Positions 53,326 through 63,026 are shown, counted from the first letter of the stretch. The stretch is 64,000 bases of DNA from Streptomyces sp. MMBL 11-1 (GCF_028622875.1 NZ_CP117709.1:5645001-5709000); one strand, 5' to 3'. The notes: generated by a model not told the origin, from the letters alone. A program made the numbers and translations.

Positions 53326-54717
53326 ATGAGCCGCTCCGCACACCCCGCAGGCCCCCGTCACGCCGACGTCCTCACCGAGGGGCACTACTCCGCGCCCGCC
53401 GCCGACCTCAACGCCCTCGACGAGAAGGTCTGGTCGCGCACCGTCACCCGTGACGCCGACGGCGCGCTCACCGTCGGCGGGATGAGTGTCGCCCGGCTCG
53501 CGGAGGAGTTCGGCACGCCCGCCTACTTCCTCGACGAGAGCGACTTCCGTGCCCGCTGCCGCGCCTGGGCGGACGCCTTCGGCCCGGACGCCGACGTCTT
53601 CTACGCCGGGAAGGCCTTCCTCTCCCGCGCCGTCGTGCGCTGGCTGAAGGAAGAGGGGCTGAACCTCGACGTCTGCTCCGGGGGGGAGCTGACCACCGCC
53701 CTCGAAGCCGGCATGCCCGCCGAGCGCATCGCCTTCCACGGCAACAACAAGACCGTCGCCGAGATCGAGCGGGCCGTCGGGGCGGGTGTCGGGCGGATCG
53801 TGCTCGACTCCTTCCAGGAGATCGTCCGCGTCGCCCACATCGCCCAGCGGCACGGTGTCCGCCAGCGGGTGCAGATCCGGGTCACCGTCGGCGTCGAGGC
53901 CCACACCCACGAGTTCATCGCCACCGCGCACGAGGACCAGAAGTTCGGCATCGCGCTCGCCGACGGGCAGGCCGCCGAGGCGGTGCGCCGCGCCCTGACC
54001 CTCGACGGCCTCGAACTCATCGGCGTCCACTCGCACATCGGCTCGCAGATCTTCGACATGGCCGGCTTCGAGGTGTCCGCCCGGCGCGTGGTGCAGCTGC
54101 TCGCCGAGATCCGCGACGAGCACGGAGTCGAACTGCCCGAGATCGACCTCGGCGGCGGCCTCGGCATCGCGTACACCTCCGAGGACGACCCCCGCGAACC
54201 GCACGAGATCGCCAAGGCGCTCAGCGACATCGTCACCCGCGAGTGCGAGTCGGCGAAGCTGCGCACTCCCCGGATCTCGGTCGAGCCCGGGCGCGCCATC
54301 GTCGGCCCCACCGCGTTCACGCTGTACGAGGTCGGCACGATCAAGCCCCTGGAGGGGCTGCGGACCTACGTCAGCGTCGACGGCGGCATGTCGGACAACA
54401 TCCGCACCGCGCTGTACGACGCCGAGTACAGTGTCGCGCTCGTCTCCCGCACCTCCGACGCCGAACCCATGCTGGTCCGGGTCGTCGGCAAGCACTGCGA
54501 GAGTGGCGACATCGTGGTCAAGGACGCGTTCCTGCCCGCCGACCTGGCCCCCGGCGACCTGATCGCCGTCCCCGCCACCGGCGCGTACTGCCGATCCATG
54601 GCCAGCAACTACAACCACGCACTGCGCCCGCCGGTCGTCGCGGTCCGCGACGGAGAGGCACGCGCCATCGTCCGGCGCGAGACGGAGGAAGATCTCCTGA
54701 GCCTCGATGTCGGCTGA
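53326..54717 (+). CDS. lysA: Diaminopimelate decarboxylase
   Basis: The 463-residue PLP enzyme converts meso-diaminopimelate to lysine. The PLP-binding Lys96 is in VFYAGKAFLS, with HSHIGSQI, the GGG turn of DLGGGLGIAY, VEPGRAIV, and the C-terminal KHCESGD and NYNHALRP that bind substrate at the dimer interface. Length is normal. The ATG at 53326 is preceded by GAGAGA. It follows nrtL closely and is separated from hom by a hairpin, so a nrtL-lysA-hom-thrC transcript is possible. Confidence 0.96.
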   Translation: MSRSAHPAGPRHADVLTEGHYSAPAADLNALDEKVWSRTVTRDADGALTVGGMSVARLAEEFGTPAYFLDESDFRARCRAWADAFGPDADVFYAGKAFLSRAVVRWLKEEGLNLDVCSGGELTTALEAGMPAERIAFHGNNKTVAEIERAVGAGVGRIVLDSFQEIVRVAHIAQRHGVRQRVQIRVTVGVEAHTHEFIATAHEDQKFGIALADGQAAEAVRRALTLDGLELIGVHSHIGSQIFDMAGFEVSARRVVQLLAEIRDEHGVELPEIDLGGGLGIAYTSEDDPREPHEIAKALSDIVTRECESAKLRTPRISVEPGRAIVGPTAFTLYEVGTIKPLEGLRTYVSVDGGMSDNIRTALYDAEYSVALVSRTSDAEPMLVRVVGKHCESGDIVVKDAFLPADLAPGDLIAVPATGAYCRSMASNYNHALRPPVVAVRDGEARAIVRRETEEDLLSLDVG

Positions 54718-54737
54718 TGAAATAGTTATCTCAGGAT

Positions 54738-54767
54738 CCGGACAGGGGGGGAGGAACCCCCGTCCGG
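54738..54767 (+). promoter_or_regulatory. Hairpin between lysA and hom
   Basis: CCGGAC pairs with GTCCGG and, across a bulged A, GGGGG with CCCCC, leaving a 7-base loop. No U tract follows, so it may attenuate, process or stabilise the message rather than end it. Confidence 0.6.
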
Positions 54768-54813
54768 TGAGTGAGACTGGTCCCCAATGAGCATGTATGA
54801 GAAACGAGGTCGG

Positions 54814-56106
54814 ATGATGCGTACGCGTCCGCTGAAGGTGGCGCTGCTGGGCTGTGGTGTGGTCGGCTCAGAGGTGGCGCGCATCATGACGACGCACGCC
54901 GACGACCTCGCGGCGCGCATCGGCGCGCCCGTCGAGCTCGCCGGCGTGGCCGTCCGCCGGCCCTCGAAGGTGCGTGAGGGCATCGATCCCGCACTGATCA
55001 CCACCGACGCCACCGCGCTCGTGCGGCGCGGCGACATCGACGTCGTCATCGAGGTCATCGGGGGCATCGAACCGGCCCGGGCACTCATCACCACCGCCTT
55101 CGAGAACGGCGCGAGCGTCGTCTCCGCCAACAAGGCGCTGCTCGCCGAGGACGGTGCGGCCCTGCACGCCGCCGCCGAGAAGTACGGCCGCGACCTGTAT
55201 TACGAGGCCGCCGTCGCCGGGGCCATCCCGCTCGTGCGGCCGCTGCGCGAGTCGCTCGCCGGGGACAAGGTCAACCGGGTGCTCGGCATCGTGAACGGCA
55301 CGACCAACTTCATCCTCGACAAGATGGACACCAGCGGCGCCGGCTACTCCGAGGCGCTCGACGAGGCCACCGCACTCGGCTACGCCGAGGCCGACCCGAC
55401 CGCCGACGTCGAGGGCTTCGACGCCGCCGCGAAGGCCGCGATCCTCGCCGGGATCGCCTTCCACACGCGCGTGAAGATCGGCGACGTGCACCGCGAGGGC
55501 ATCACCGAGGTCACCGCCGCCGACATCGCGTCCGCCCGCCGGATGGGCTGCACGGTCAAGCTGCTGGCCATCTGCGAGCGCGCCGCCGACGGGGCCTCCG
55601 TCACCGCCCGCGTCCACCCCGCGATGATCCCGCTCAGCCACCCGCTGGCCTCGGTCCGCGAGGCGTACAACGCGGTCTTCATCGAGGCCGACGCGGCCGG
55701 GCAGCTCATGTTCTACGGGCCCGGCGCCGGCGGTTCGCCGACCGCCTCCGCGGTCCTCGGCGACCTGGTCGCGGTCTGCCGCAACAAACTGGGCGAGGCC
55801 ACCGGTCCCGGTGAGTCCGCCTACACGCGCCTGCCGGTCAGCCCCATGGGCGAGGTCGTCACGCGCTACCACATCAGCCTCGACGTGGCCGACAAGCCGG
55901 GCGTGCTCGCCCAGGTCGCGACGGTCTTCGCCGAGCAGGGCGTATCGATCGATACCGTCCGCCAGCAGGGAAAGGACGGCGAGGCGTCCCTCGTCGTTGT
56001 CACCCACCGCGCGCCCGACGCCGCCCTCTCCGGGACCGTCGAAGCGCTGCGCAAGCTCGACACCGTGCGCGGTGTCGCCAGCATCATGCGTGTTGAAGGG
56101 GAGTAA
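54814..56106 (+). CDS. hom: Homoserine dehydrogenase
   Basis: The 430-residue enzyme reduces aspartate semialdehyde to homoserine. The NAD(P)-binding motif is [13 protein letters not shown], catalytic-domain motifs include [23 protein letters not shown] and [12 protein letters not shown], and a C-terminal ACT domain (about 350-430: [20 protein letters not shown]) provides threonine feedback. The ATG at 54814 has GAGG upstream; an in-frame ATG at 54787 has a poorer site. thrC starts 7 bases after its stop codon, so the two are co-transcribed. Confidence 0.95.
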   Translation: MMRTRPLKVALLGCGVVGSEVARIMTTHADDLAARIGAPVELAGVAVRRPSKVREGIDPALITTDATALVRRGDIDVVIEVIGGIEPARALITTAFENGASVVSANKALLAEDGAALHAAAEKYGRDLYYEAAVAGAIPLVRPLRESLAGDKVNRVLGIVNGTTNFILDKMDTSGAGYSEALDEATALGYAEADPTADVEGFDAAAKAAILAGIAFHTRVKIGDVHREGITEVTAADIASARRMGCTVKLLAICERAADGASVTARVHPAMIPLSHPLASVREAYNAVFIEADAAGQLMFYGPGAGGSPTASAVLGDLVAVCRNKLGEATGPGESAYTRLPVSPMGEVVTRYHISLDVADKPGVLAQVATVFAEQGVSIDTVRQQGKDGEASLVVVTHRAPDAALSGTVEALRKLDTVRGVASIMRVEGE

Positions 56107-56113
56107 AGGACCC

Positions 56114-57184
56114 ATGACCAGCAAGGGCACCCACCAGTGGCGCGGCATCATCGAGGAGTACCGGGACCGCCTTCCGGTCACGGCTACGACGCAGGTCGTC
56201 ACGCTTCGTGAGGGCGGTACGCCGCTCGTTCCGGCGCAGGTCCTCTCCGAGCGCACGGGCTGCGAGGTGCACCTCAAGGTCGAGGGCGCCAACCCCACCG
56301 GTTCGTTCAAGGACCGGGGCATGACCATGGCCATCACCCGGGCCAAGGAGGAGGGGGCGAAGGCCGTCATCTGCGCCTCCACCGGCAACACCTCGGCCTC
56401 CGCCGCGGCGTACGCCGTGCGCGCGGGGATGGTCTGCGCCGTCCTCGTACCGCAGGGCAAGATCGCGCTCGGCAAGATGGGCCAGGCGCTCGTGCACGGC
56501 GCCAAGATCCTCCAGGTCGACGGCAACTTCGACGACTGCCTGACCCTGGCCCGCTCGCTCTCGGACAACTACCCGGTGGCTCTGGTCAATTCGGTCAACC
56601 CGGTCCGTATCGAAGGCCAGAAGACCGCCGCGTTCGAGATCGTCGACGCGCTCGGCGACGCCCCCGACATCCACGTACTGCCGGTCGGCAACGCGGGCAA
56701 CATCACCGCGTACTGGAAGGGGTACACCGAGTACGCCGGTGACGCCGTCTCGACCCGTTCCCCGCGCATGTGGGGCTTCCAGGCCTCCGGCTCCGCGCCC
56801 ATCGTGCGCGGCGAGGTCGTCAAGGACCCGTCGACCATCGCCACCGCGATCCGCATCGGCAACCCGGCCTCCTGGGACTACGCCCTCGCCGCACGCGACG
56901 AGTCGGGCGGCTGCATCGACGAGGTGACGGACCGGCAGATCCTGTCGGCGTACCGGCTGTTGGCCTCCCAGGAGGGCGTCTTCGTGGAGCCCGCCTCGGC
57001 CGCGTCCGTCGCCGGCCTGCTCAAGGCCGCCGAAGAGGGCAAGGTCGACCCCGGTCAGCGCATCGTCTGCACGGTCACCGGCAACGGCCTCAAAGATCCC
57101 GACTGGGCCGTCGCGGGCGCGCCGCAGCCGGTCACGGTCCCGGTCGACGCGGTCGCCGCCGCCGAGAAGCTCGGACTCGTCTGA
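56114..57184 (+). CDS. thrC: Threonine synthase
   Basis: The 356-residue PLP enzyme makes threonine from phosphohomoserine. PLP Lys66 is in [11 protein letters not shown], the phosphate-binding glycines in [12 protein letters not shown], and the final Ser/Thr motif in [11 protein letters not shown]. The ATG at 56114 follows AAAGGA seven bases after hom, placing it in the hom-thrC operon. It ends at a strong hairpin, so thrB downstream has a separate promoter. Confidence 0.96.
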   Translation: MTSKGTHQWRGIIEEYRDRLPVTATTQVVTLREGGTPLVPAQVLSERTGCEVHLKVEGANPTGSFKDRGMTMAITRAKEEGAKAVICASTGNTSASAAAYAVRAGMVCAVLVPQGKIALGKMGQALVHGAKILQVDGNFDDCLTLARSLSDNYPVALVNSVNPVRIEGQKTAAFEIVDALGDAPDIHVLPVGNAGNITAYWKGYTEYAGDAVSTRSPRMWGFQASGSAPIVRGEVVKDPSTIATAIRIGNPASWDYALAARDESGGCIDEVTDRQILSAYRLLASQEGVFVEPASAASVAGLLKAAEEGKVDPGQRIVCTVTGNGLKDPDWAVAGAPQPVTVPVDAVAAAEKLGLV

Positions 57185-57190
57185 CCCGGT

Positions 57191-57229
57191 CCCGGGCCGG
57201 CCGCGGCCGAGCGCCGCGGCCGGCCCGGG
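57191..57229 (+). terminator. Strong hairpin terminator after thrC
   Basis: A perfect 17-bp GC stem with loop CGAGC begins 7 bases after the thrC stop codon. There is no U tract, but the stability is very high. Confidence 0.85.
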
Positions 57230-57573
57230 CAACCACGACAACCGGCTCAACCAGCCCCTTTCCGGGGCGGAGAGCGCATGAGAGGCAGGCGACACGCATC
57301 GTGCGCCTCCTGTGCGCCCTATGTCGCCACAGAACCTTCCTTCGATAAGCTGTACCCCATCCGCCCGGCATCCGCCCGCCGGACCGCCAGGCCTGCGGTC
57401 CCCGTCGTGGCCGTCGGGCCGGCCGCCGGACTCCCGCACCGTCTCGGAGTCCTCCGCCCGCACCGCCGCGACCCCGCCGTCCGCACCCGCCCATCACCCC
57501 CGCCCCCAACGCCCCGCCGCCGCAGAGCCACCCGCACTGCATCCCCGCCGCCTTACAAGGAGTGGTCCGACCG
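57230..57573 (+). other. thrB leader region
   Basis: The 344 bases between the thrC terminator and thrB should hold the thrB promoter. I see a TAAGCT hexamer near 57345 but no matching -35. I find no Thr/Ile-rich leader peptide or attenuator, and the frames open here look like shadows. Confidence 0.45.
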
Positions 57574-58491
57574 ATGGCCGGTCCCGCGTTCCGAGCCGCC
57601 GCCGTCAGGGTGCGCGTCCCCGCAACCAGCGCCAACCTGGGCCCGGGTTTCGACGCCCTCGGCCTCTCGCTGGGGCTGTACGACGACGTCGTCGTCCGGG
57701 TCGCCGACTCCGGGCTGCACATCGACATCGCAGGTGAGGGCAGCCAGACGCTGCCCCGCGACGAGAGTCACCTGCTCGTCCGCTCCCTGCGCACCGCGTT
57801 CGACCTGCTCGGCGGCCAGCCCCGCGGGCTGGAGATCGTCTGCGCCAACCGCATCCCGCACGGCCGCGGCCTCGGTTCCTCCTCCGCGGCCATCTGCGCC
57901 GGAATCGTCGCCGCCCGCGCCGTGACGACCGGTGGCGACGCCCGCCTCGACGACGCGGCCCTGCTGGAGCTGGCGACCGAGATCGAGGGACACCCCGACA
58001 ACGTCGCGGCCTGTCTGCTCGGCGGATTCACCCTCGCCTGGATGGACGGCGGCGCGGCCCGGGCGATCAGGATGGACCCCGCGGAATCCGTCGTCCCGGT
58101 GGTCTTCGTCCCCGGGCGCCCGGTGCTCACCGAGACGGCGCGCGGCCTGCTCCCGCGCACCGTCCCGCACGTCGACGCGGCCCTCAACGCCGGCCGGGCG
58201 GCCCTGCTCGTCGAGGCCCTGACCCGCCGCCCGGAGCTGCTGCTCGCCGCCACCGAGGACCGGATCCACCAGGAATACCGGGGTCCCGCCATGCCGGAGA
58301 GCGTGGAACTGGTCAACCGTCTGCGCGCCGACGGCGTGCCCGCGGTCATCTCCGGTGCGGGGCCCACGGTTCTCGCGCTGACGGAGGAAGGCTCGGCCGA
58401 CAAGGTCGCCCGACTGGCGGGGGAGGGCTGGGCGGCGAACCGGCTGGCCCTCGACGCGACGGGCGCCAGTGTGCTGCCGCTGGCCGCGTAA
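57574..58491 (+). CDS. thrB: Homoserine kinase
   Basis: The 305-residue GHMP-family kinase phosphorylates homoserine for ThrC. The N-terminal strand VRVPATSANLGPGFD, the ATP loop PHGRGLGSSSAAICAG, and the C-terminal ISGAGPTVLAL are all present. The ATG at 57574 is preceded by AAGGAG with 11-base spacing; a GTG 12 bases earlier overlaps that ribosome binding site and is unlikely. The gene is separated from hom-thrC by a terminator and by 382 bases, so its control can differ. Confidence 0.95.
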   Translation: MAGPAFRAAAVRVRVPATSANLGPGFDALGLSLGLYDDVVVRVADSGLHIDIAGEGSQTLPRDESHLLVRSLRTAFDLLGGQPRGLEIVCANRIPHGRGLGSSSAAICAGIVAARAVTTGGDARLDDAALLELATEIEGHPDNVAACLLGGFTLAWMDGGAARAIRMDPAESVVPVVFVPGRPVLTETARGLLPRTVPHVDAALNAGRAALLVEALTRRPELLLAATEDRIHQEYRGPAMPESVELVNRLRADGVPAVISGAGPTVLALTEEGSADKVARLAGEGWAANRLALDATGASVLPLAA

Positions 58492-58882
58492 CCGCATGTG
58501 ATTACCGGTGAGCGAGAGGGGGAATGTTTGTTGGAGCCGGTAGTGTTAACCTCAAGTCTGCAATCGACGTCGTTGAGGCGCGTTGCTTCGTGTCCCCCTC
58601 CGGGACCACCATTCTTCCGGGAGCCTCCCCAACTGCCTGAGCAGCCTGCCTGAGCAGTTTCGAGCACGCTCCGGAACCGGCACGACACCCCTCGCTCGTC
58701 CAGGAGTGGGCCGAGCAGGGGGATCTCGCGCCGGACCCCGCACGTTCATCTCTCCGCCGTACACCCGGCGGACCACCGCCCCGGCAAGGTCCGCGATCCA
58801 GCAAGATCAACAGACCGCTGTCGGACAGCACAACCGGTCGCCGAGCCAGAAGGCCGACGTCCGCTCCAGGGAAGGACCCTTC
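58492..58882 (+). promoter_or_regulatory. Long leader of rho
   Basis: The 391 bases between thrB and rho contain a promoter candidate (58520-58547) and then a leader of more than 300 bases, with no credible peptide but several short repeats (two copies of CTGCCTGAGCAG near 58638-58658). Rho genes are often autoregulated through such leaders. Confidence 0.5.
58520..58547 (+). promoter_or_regulatory. SigR-type promoter candidate upstream of rho
   Basis: GGGAAT (58520-58525) and GTT (58545-58547) are spaced by 19 bases, close to the SigR consensus GGGAAT-N18-GTT. An overlapping TAGTGT (58541-58546) could serve a housekeeping sigma factor. Confidence 0.5.
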
Positions 58883-60940
58883 GTGAGCGACACCACCGAT
58901 CTGATGGGCGTGACTGCCGACAAGAGCGTCGACAGCGCCGCGCCCGCCGAAGGTGCTGCCACTGGCACCACCGCACGGCGCCGCCGCTCCGGCACCGGCC
59001 TCGAGGGCATGGTCCTGGCCGAGCTGCAGCAGGTCGCGTCCGGCCTCGGCATCAGGGGCACTGCGCGGATGCGCAAGAGTCAGCTGATCGAGGTCATCAA
59101 GGAGGCGCAGGCGGGTGGCGGATCCGCCGCCCCCAAGACCTCCTCCAAGGCCGCAGAGGCCCCCGCCGAGGCGGAGAGCAAGCCGAAGCGCCGCGCGACC
59201 TCGAAGGCGCGCACCGGGGACGAGGCCGCCGCCGGCGCCGCCGAGAAGGACGCGGCCCAGCAGCAGATCGACATCCCCGGCCAGCCGGCCAGCGACGACC
59301 AGCCCGCGGGCGAGCGTCGTCGCCGTCGTGCGACCGCGCAGGCGGGCAGCCCCGACACCAAGACCGAGGCGAAGACCGAGGTCAAGGCCAAGGCGGAGCC
59401 CCAGGCCGAGCAGAAGACCGAGGAGCGGGCCGAGCCCAAGGGTGACGCCAAGGGCGACGCGAAGGGCGACGCCAAGGCCGAGGCCGCCGCCGACACGGCC
59501 GAGGGCCGTCGCGGTGACCGTCGCGACCGCGGTGAGCGGGGCGACCGGGGTGAGCGCGGCGAGCGCCGTGAGCGTCAGCGCGACCGCCGCGGCAAGGGCG
59601 ACGACCAGGGCCAGCAGGGCGGCGGCGGGCAGCGCCCGCAGCGCCAGGGCCAGGGCCAGCAGAACCGTGACAACGGTCCGCAGGACGACTTCGACGACGA
59701 GGCGGGCGGCCGTCGCGGCCGTCGGGGCCGCTACCGCGACCGCCGCGGCCGTCGCGGGCGCGACGACTTCGCCAGCGATGTGCAGGTCGCCGACGACGAC
59801 GTCCTGATCCCCGTCGCGGGCATCCTGGACATCCTCGACAACTACGCGTTCATCCGGACCTCCGGCTACCTGCCGGGCCCGAACGACGTGTACGTCTCGC
59901 TCGCCCAGGTCCGCAAGAACGGCCTGCGCAAGGGCGACCACGTCACCGGCGCGGTGCGCCAGCCCAAGGACGGCGAGCGGCGCGAGAAGTTCAACGCGCT
60001 GGTCCGCCTCGACTCGGTCAACGGCATGGCCCCGGAGTCGGGCCGCGGCCGCCCCGAGTTCCAGAAGCTGACGCCGCTCTACCCGCAGGACCGGCTCCGC
60101 CTGGAGACCGACTCCAACATCCTGACGACGCGGATCATCGACCTGGTGGCCCCGATCGGCAAGGGGCAGCGCGGGCTCATCGTGGCTCCGCCGAAGACCG
60201 GCAAGACCATGATCCTGCAGGCCATCGCCAACGCGATCACGGTCAACAGCCCCGAGTGCCACCTGATGGTCGTCCTGGTCGACGAGCGTCCGGAAGAGGT
60301 CACCGACATGCAGCGGTCGGTGAAGGGCGAGGTCATCTCCTCGACCTTCGACCGTCCCGCCGAGGACCACACCACCGTCGCCGAGCTGGCCATCGAGCGC
60401 GCCAAGCGCCTCGTCGAGCTGGGTCACGACGTGGTCGTCCTGCTCGACTCGATCACCCGCCTGGGCCGCGCGTACAACCTCGCGGCGCCGGCCTCCGGCC
60501 GTATCCTCTCCGGTGGTGTCGACTCGACCGCGCTCTACCCCCCGAAGCGCTTCTTCGGCGCCGCGCGCAACATCGAGGACGGCGGCTCGCTGACCATCCT
60601 GGCCACCGCGCTCGTCGAGACCGGCTCGCGCATGGACGAGGTGATCTTCGAGGAGTTCAAGGGCACCGGCAACATGGAGCTCAAGCTCGACCGGAAGCTC
60701 TCGGACAAGCGCATCTTCCCGGCGGTGGACGTCGACGCGTCCTCCACCCGTAAGGAAGAGATCCTGCTCGGCACCGACGAGCTGGCGGTCGTCTGGAAGC
60801 TGCGCCGGGTGCTGCACGCGCTCGACCAGCAGCAGGCGATCGAGCTCCTCCTGGACCGGATGAAGAAGACCCAGTCCAACGCGGAGTTCCTGCTCCAGAT
60901 CCAGAAGACGACGCCGGGCAGCGGAAACGGCAACGACTGA
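58883..60940 (+). CDS. rho: Transcription termination factor Rho (actinobacterial, extended N-terminus)
   Basis: The 685-residue hexameric RNA helicase ends transcription. An N-terminal helical domain (about 40-75: VLAELQQVASGLGI, RMRKSQLIEVIKEA) is followed by a 220-residue basic/acidic insertion rich in Lys, Arg, Gly and Gln, typical of actinobacteria. After it come the cold-shock RNA-binding domain, Walker A APPKTGKTMI, Walker B VVLLDSITRL, the Q-loop and R-loop (SGGVDSTALYPPKR). The GTG at 58883 follows GAAGGA; the long frame upstream is leader. A strong U-tailed terminator follows. Confidence 0.97.
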   Translation: MSDTTDLMGVTADKSVDSAAPAEGAATGTTARRRRSGTGLEGMVLAELQQVASGLGIRGTARMRKSQLIEVIKEAQAGGGSAAPKTSSKAAEAPAEAESKPKRRATSKARTGDEAAAGAAEKDAAQQQIDIPGQPASDDQPAGERRRRRATAQAGSPDTKTEAKTEVKAKAEPQAEQKTEERAEPKGDAKGDAKGDAKAEAAADTAEGRRGDRRDRGERGDRGERGERRERQRDRRGKGDDQGQQGGGGQRPQRQGQGQQNRDNGPQDDFDDEAGGRRGRRGRYRDRRGRRGRDDFASDVQVADDDVLIPVAGILDILDNYAFIRTSGYLPGPNDVYVSLAQVRKNGLRKGDHVTGAVRQPKDGERREKFNALVRLDSVNGMAPESGRGRPEFQKLTPLYPQDRLRLETDSNILTTRIIDLVAPIGKGQRGLIVAPPKTGKTMILQAIANAITVNSPECHLMVVLVDERPEEVTDMQRSVKGEVISSTFDRPAEDHTTVAELAIERAKRLVELGHDVVVLLDSITRLGRAYNLAAPASGRILSGGVDSTALYPPKRFFGAARNIEDGGSLTILATALVETGSRMDEVIFEEFKGTGNMELKLDRKLSDKRIFPAVDVDASSTRKEEILLGTDELAVVWKLRRVLHALDQQQAIELLLDRMKKTQSNAEFLLQIQKTTPGSGNGND

Positions 60941-60986
60941 CCGGCCGGACATCGGCACAGTCCCTCTCGGAGGACTCCGTTTCGCC

Positions 60987-61027
60987 GTCTCCGAGTGCTC
61001 CGTCTCCGAGGGCTTCTGTCTCCGAGG
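60987..61027 (+). repeat. Three GTCTCCGAG repeats after rho
   Basis: The 9-mer GTCTCCGAG occurs three times between the rho stop codon and its terminator, with spacings of about 15 bases. They are noncoding. Confidence 0.5.
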
Positions 61028-61067
61028 ACTGCGCCCCCTCACTCCGGTGAGGGGGCGCAGTCCTTTT
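61025..61067 (+). terminator. Rho-independent terminator of rho
   Basis: A perfect 18-bp stem closed by the tetraloop TCCG is followed by TTTTCC, one of the most canonical terminators in the window. Confidence 0.95.
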
Positions 61068-61375
61068 CCGCGACCCGTCCGTCACCACGACGCACCGCCG
61101 CCGCCCCGGCCGCCGCCGGCCGGCCCGAGACCTTGACCACACCGGACCCGGCCTCCACCGCGTCGGCCGCACCGCGGCACCGAGCACGAAACCCCAGGTG
61201 AACGCCGCCTCGCGACCCGTTCGCCCGAGCGTCCTGTGGCCCCCGTCCTCCGACCGGGGCCACAGACGCGTGTGCAACCCTTCTTGCTGCTTCGGCCGTC
61301 CCTCCGGAGGAGGCCGACCGCGCGTGGAAGACCACGGCAGGGGGCACACGGGCAACAGGAGTGACGAGGAGACGC
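61068..61375 (+). other. Intergenic region upstream of the LCP gene
   Basis: These 308 bases must hold the promoter of the LCP gene. A TTGACC hexamer at about 61133 lacks a good -10 partner. I see no other structure. Confidence 0.4.
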
Positions 61376-62479
61376 GTGAGCGAGCAGAGCAGGAGCACGG
61401 GCCGCCTGCGCGGCACCGGCAGCCGACGGAGGAAGCCGACCCGCCGGCACCGTGCCAAGGTCGTCGCGGCCTGGGCGGCGGCGGGAGTCGTGGTCGTCGG
61501 CGGGGCCGGACTCGGATACGCGTACCTGGCGCTCGACGGCAACCTCTCCAGCATCGACATCGACGCCAGGCTCGGCGCCGACCGCCCCGACGACGTGGAC
61601 GACGGCTCGCAGGACATCCTGGTGCTGGGCTCCGACTCGCGCTCCGGCGACAACGGGAAGTACGGCGAGGACGAGGGCGCGGCCCGCTCCGACACGGCGA
61701 TGGTCGTGCACGTCGACAAGGGCCACAAGTCCGCGAGCGTCGTCTCGATACCCCGCGACACCCTGATAGAGCGCCCCAGCTGCGCCAGTGACACGACGGG
61801 CGACCCGGTCGGCGCCGAACACCGGGCGATGTTCAACACCGCCTACGAAGTCGGTGGCCCCGCCTGCGCGGTGAAGACCGTCGAGTCGATGTCCGGCATC
61901 CGCATGGACCACTACCTGGAAGTCGACTTCACCGGCTTCAAGGAGCTCATCGACGAGCTCGGCGGCGTCGAGATCACCACGAAGACCGCGATCGACGACT
62001 CCAAGAGCCACCTCGACCTGGAGCCGGGCACCCACACGCTGAACGGCGAGGAGTCCCTCGGCCTCGTCCGTACGCGCAAGAGCGTCGGCGACGGCAGTGA
62101 CCTCGGGCGCATCCAGCTCCAGCAGGCGTTCATCAAGGCGCTGATGGACCAGGCGAAGGACGTCGGGGTGTTCACCAGTCCCACCAAGCTCTACGGTCTC
62201 GCGGACGCCGCCACCAAGGCCGTCACCACCGACTCCGGACTCGGCTCCGTCAAGAAGCTCACCGGTTTCGCGGGCGGCCTCAAGGGTCTCGACGCCAAGA
62301 ACGTCCACATGGTGACCCTGCCCGTGGAGTACGACCCGGCCGACCCGAACCGGGTCCTGCCGCAGGAGGAGGCCGGCCGGCAGGTCTGGGCCGCCCTCAA
62401 GCACGACCGGCCGATCCCCGCCTCCGCCACCGAGGAGTCGGCGGGCGACAAGGGCGACGCCGCGGAGATCGTCGAGTAG
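61376..62479 (+). CDS. LytR-CpsA-Psr (LCP) family wall polymer ligase
   Basis: The 367-residue membrane-anchored enzyme attaches glycopolymers such as teichoic acids or arabinogalactan-like chains to peptidoglycan. A cytoplasmic Arg/Lys-rich N-terminus leads to one helix (about 32-53), then the LCP domain with DILVLGSDSRSG, ARSDTAMVVHVD, VSIPRDTLIERP, and the Arg/Asp motif VRTRKSVGDGSDLGRIQLQQ. The GTG at 61376 follows GAGGAG; a GTG 15 bases upstream overlaps that site. It lies between two terminator-bounded genes and is likely a single transcription unit. Confidence 0.93.
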   Translation: MSEQSRSTGRLRGTGSRRRKPTRRHRAKVVAAWAAAGVVVVGGAGLGYAYLALDGNLSSIDIDARLGADRPDDVDDGSQDILVLGSDSRSGDNGKYGEDEGAARSDTAMVVHVDKGHKSASVVSIPRDTLIERPSCASDTTGDPVGAEHRAMFNTAYEVGGPACAVKTVESMSGIRMDHYLEVDFTGFKELIDELGGVEITTKTAIDDSKSHLDLEPGTHTLNGEESLGLVRTRKSVGDGSDLGRIQLQQAFIKALMDQAKDVGVFTSPTKLYGLADAATKAVTTDSGLGSVKKLTGFAGGLKGLDAKNVHMVTLPVEYDPADPNRVLPQEEAGRQVWAALKHDRPIPASATEESAGDKGDAAEIVE

Positions 62480-62514
62480 CCCGCCCCTCACGCTCCGTGC
62501 GCGCGCCGTAGGGG

Positions 62515-62541
62515 GGGAATACCTGCGCTCCGCCCCCGGTT
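62515..62541 (+). promoter_or_regulatory. SigR-type promoter of rpmE
   Basis: GGGAAT (62515-62520) and GTT (62539-62541) are separated by exactly 18 bases, an exact match to the SigR consensus. rpmE is, from memory, a SigR target in Streptomyces coelicolor. It lies 104 bases upstream of the start codon. Confidence 0.8.
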
Positions 62542-62644
62542 TTGGGAGATACGGCCGGTCCTGGCAGACTGGTACGTCGGCCCCGGTTCACGGCCGCGCA
62601 ATCCGCGCGGACGACCCGGCGCCCTCCCGAAACTAGGAGACACC

Positions 62645-62869
62645 TTGAAGCGCGACATCCACCCCGAGTACGTCGAGACGCAGGTCAGCTGCACCTGCGG
62701 TGCGTCGTTCACCACCCGGAGCACCATCGACAGCGGCAACATCCGCGCCGACGTCTGCTCCGAGTGCCACCCGTTCTACACGGGCAAGCAGAAGATCCTC
62801 GACACCGGCGGCCGCGTGGCCCGCTTCGAGGCCCGCTTCGGCAAGGCTGCCGGCTCCGCCAGCAAGTAG
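62645..62869 (+). CDS. rpmE: 50S ribosomal protein L31 (zinc-binding form)
   Basis: The 74-residue protein is ribosomal protein L31 (bL31). It keeps four zinc-binding cysteines (CTC at 16 and 18, CSEC at 38 and 41), so it is the zinc-containing paralogue rather than the Zur-repressed zinc-free one. The TTG start at 62645 follows AGGAG. It has its own SigR-type promoter and a U-tailed terminator, which separates it from prfA. Confidence 0.96.
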   Translation: MKRDIHPEYVETQVSCTCGASFTTRSTIDSGNIRADVCSECHPFYTGKQKILDTGGRVARFEARFGKAAGSASK

Positions 62870-62879
62870 CGAGCCACTG

Positions 62880-62930
62880 CGCCGGTTCACGGCGCCCTCT
62901 TCCCGGGGGGCGTCGGAACCGGCGTTTTTT
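62880..62930 (+). terminator. Rho-independent terminator of rpmE
   Basis: CGCCGGTTC pairs with GAACCGGCG, extended inward by a further GC stem with G-U pairs, and is followed directly by six T. Confidence 0.9.
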
Positions 62931-63026
62931 CCGGTCGGGTGCCCGGGGGAGCCCCCGCCGGACGCCCCACCGGGCAGTACGCCCTCCAGCAGGCCCGCAG
63001 ACGCACACCCAACCAGGAGCCCCCGA

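Noticed and set aside
57230..57573. Threonine-type attenuator before thrB
   Set aside because: There is no short frame rich in Thr or Ile codons and no pair of alternative hairpins.
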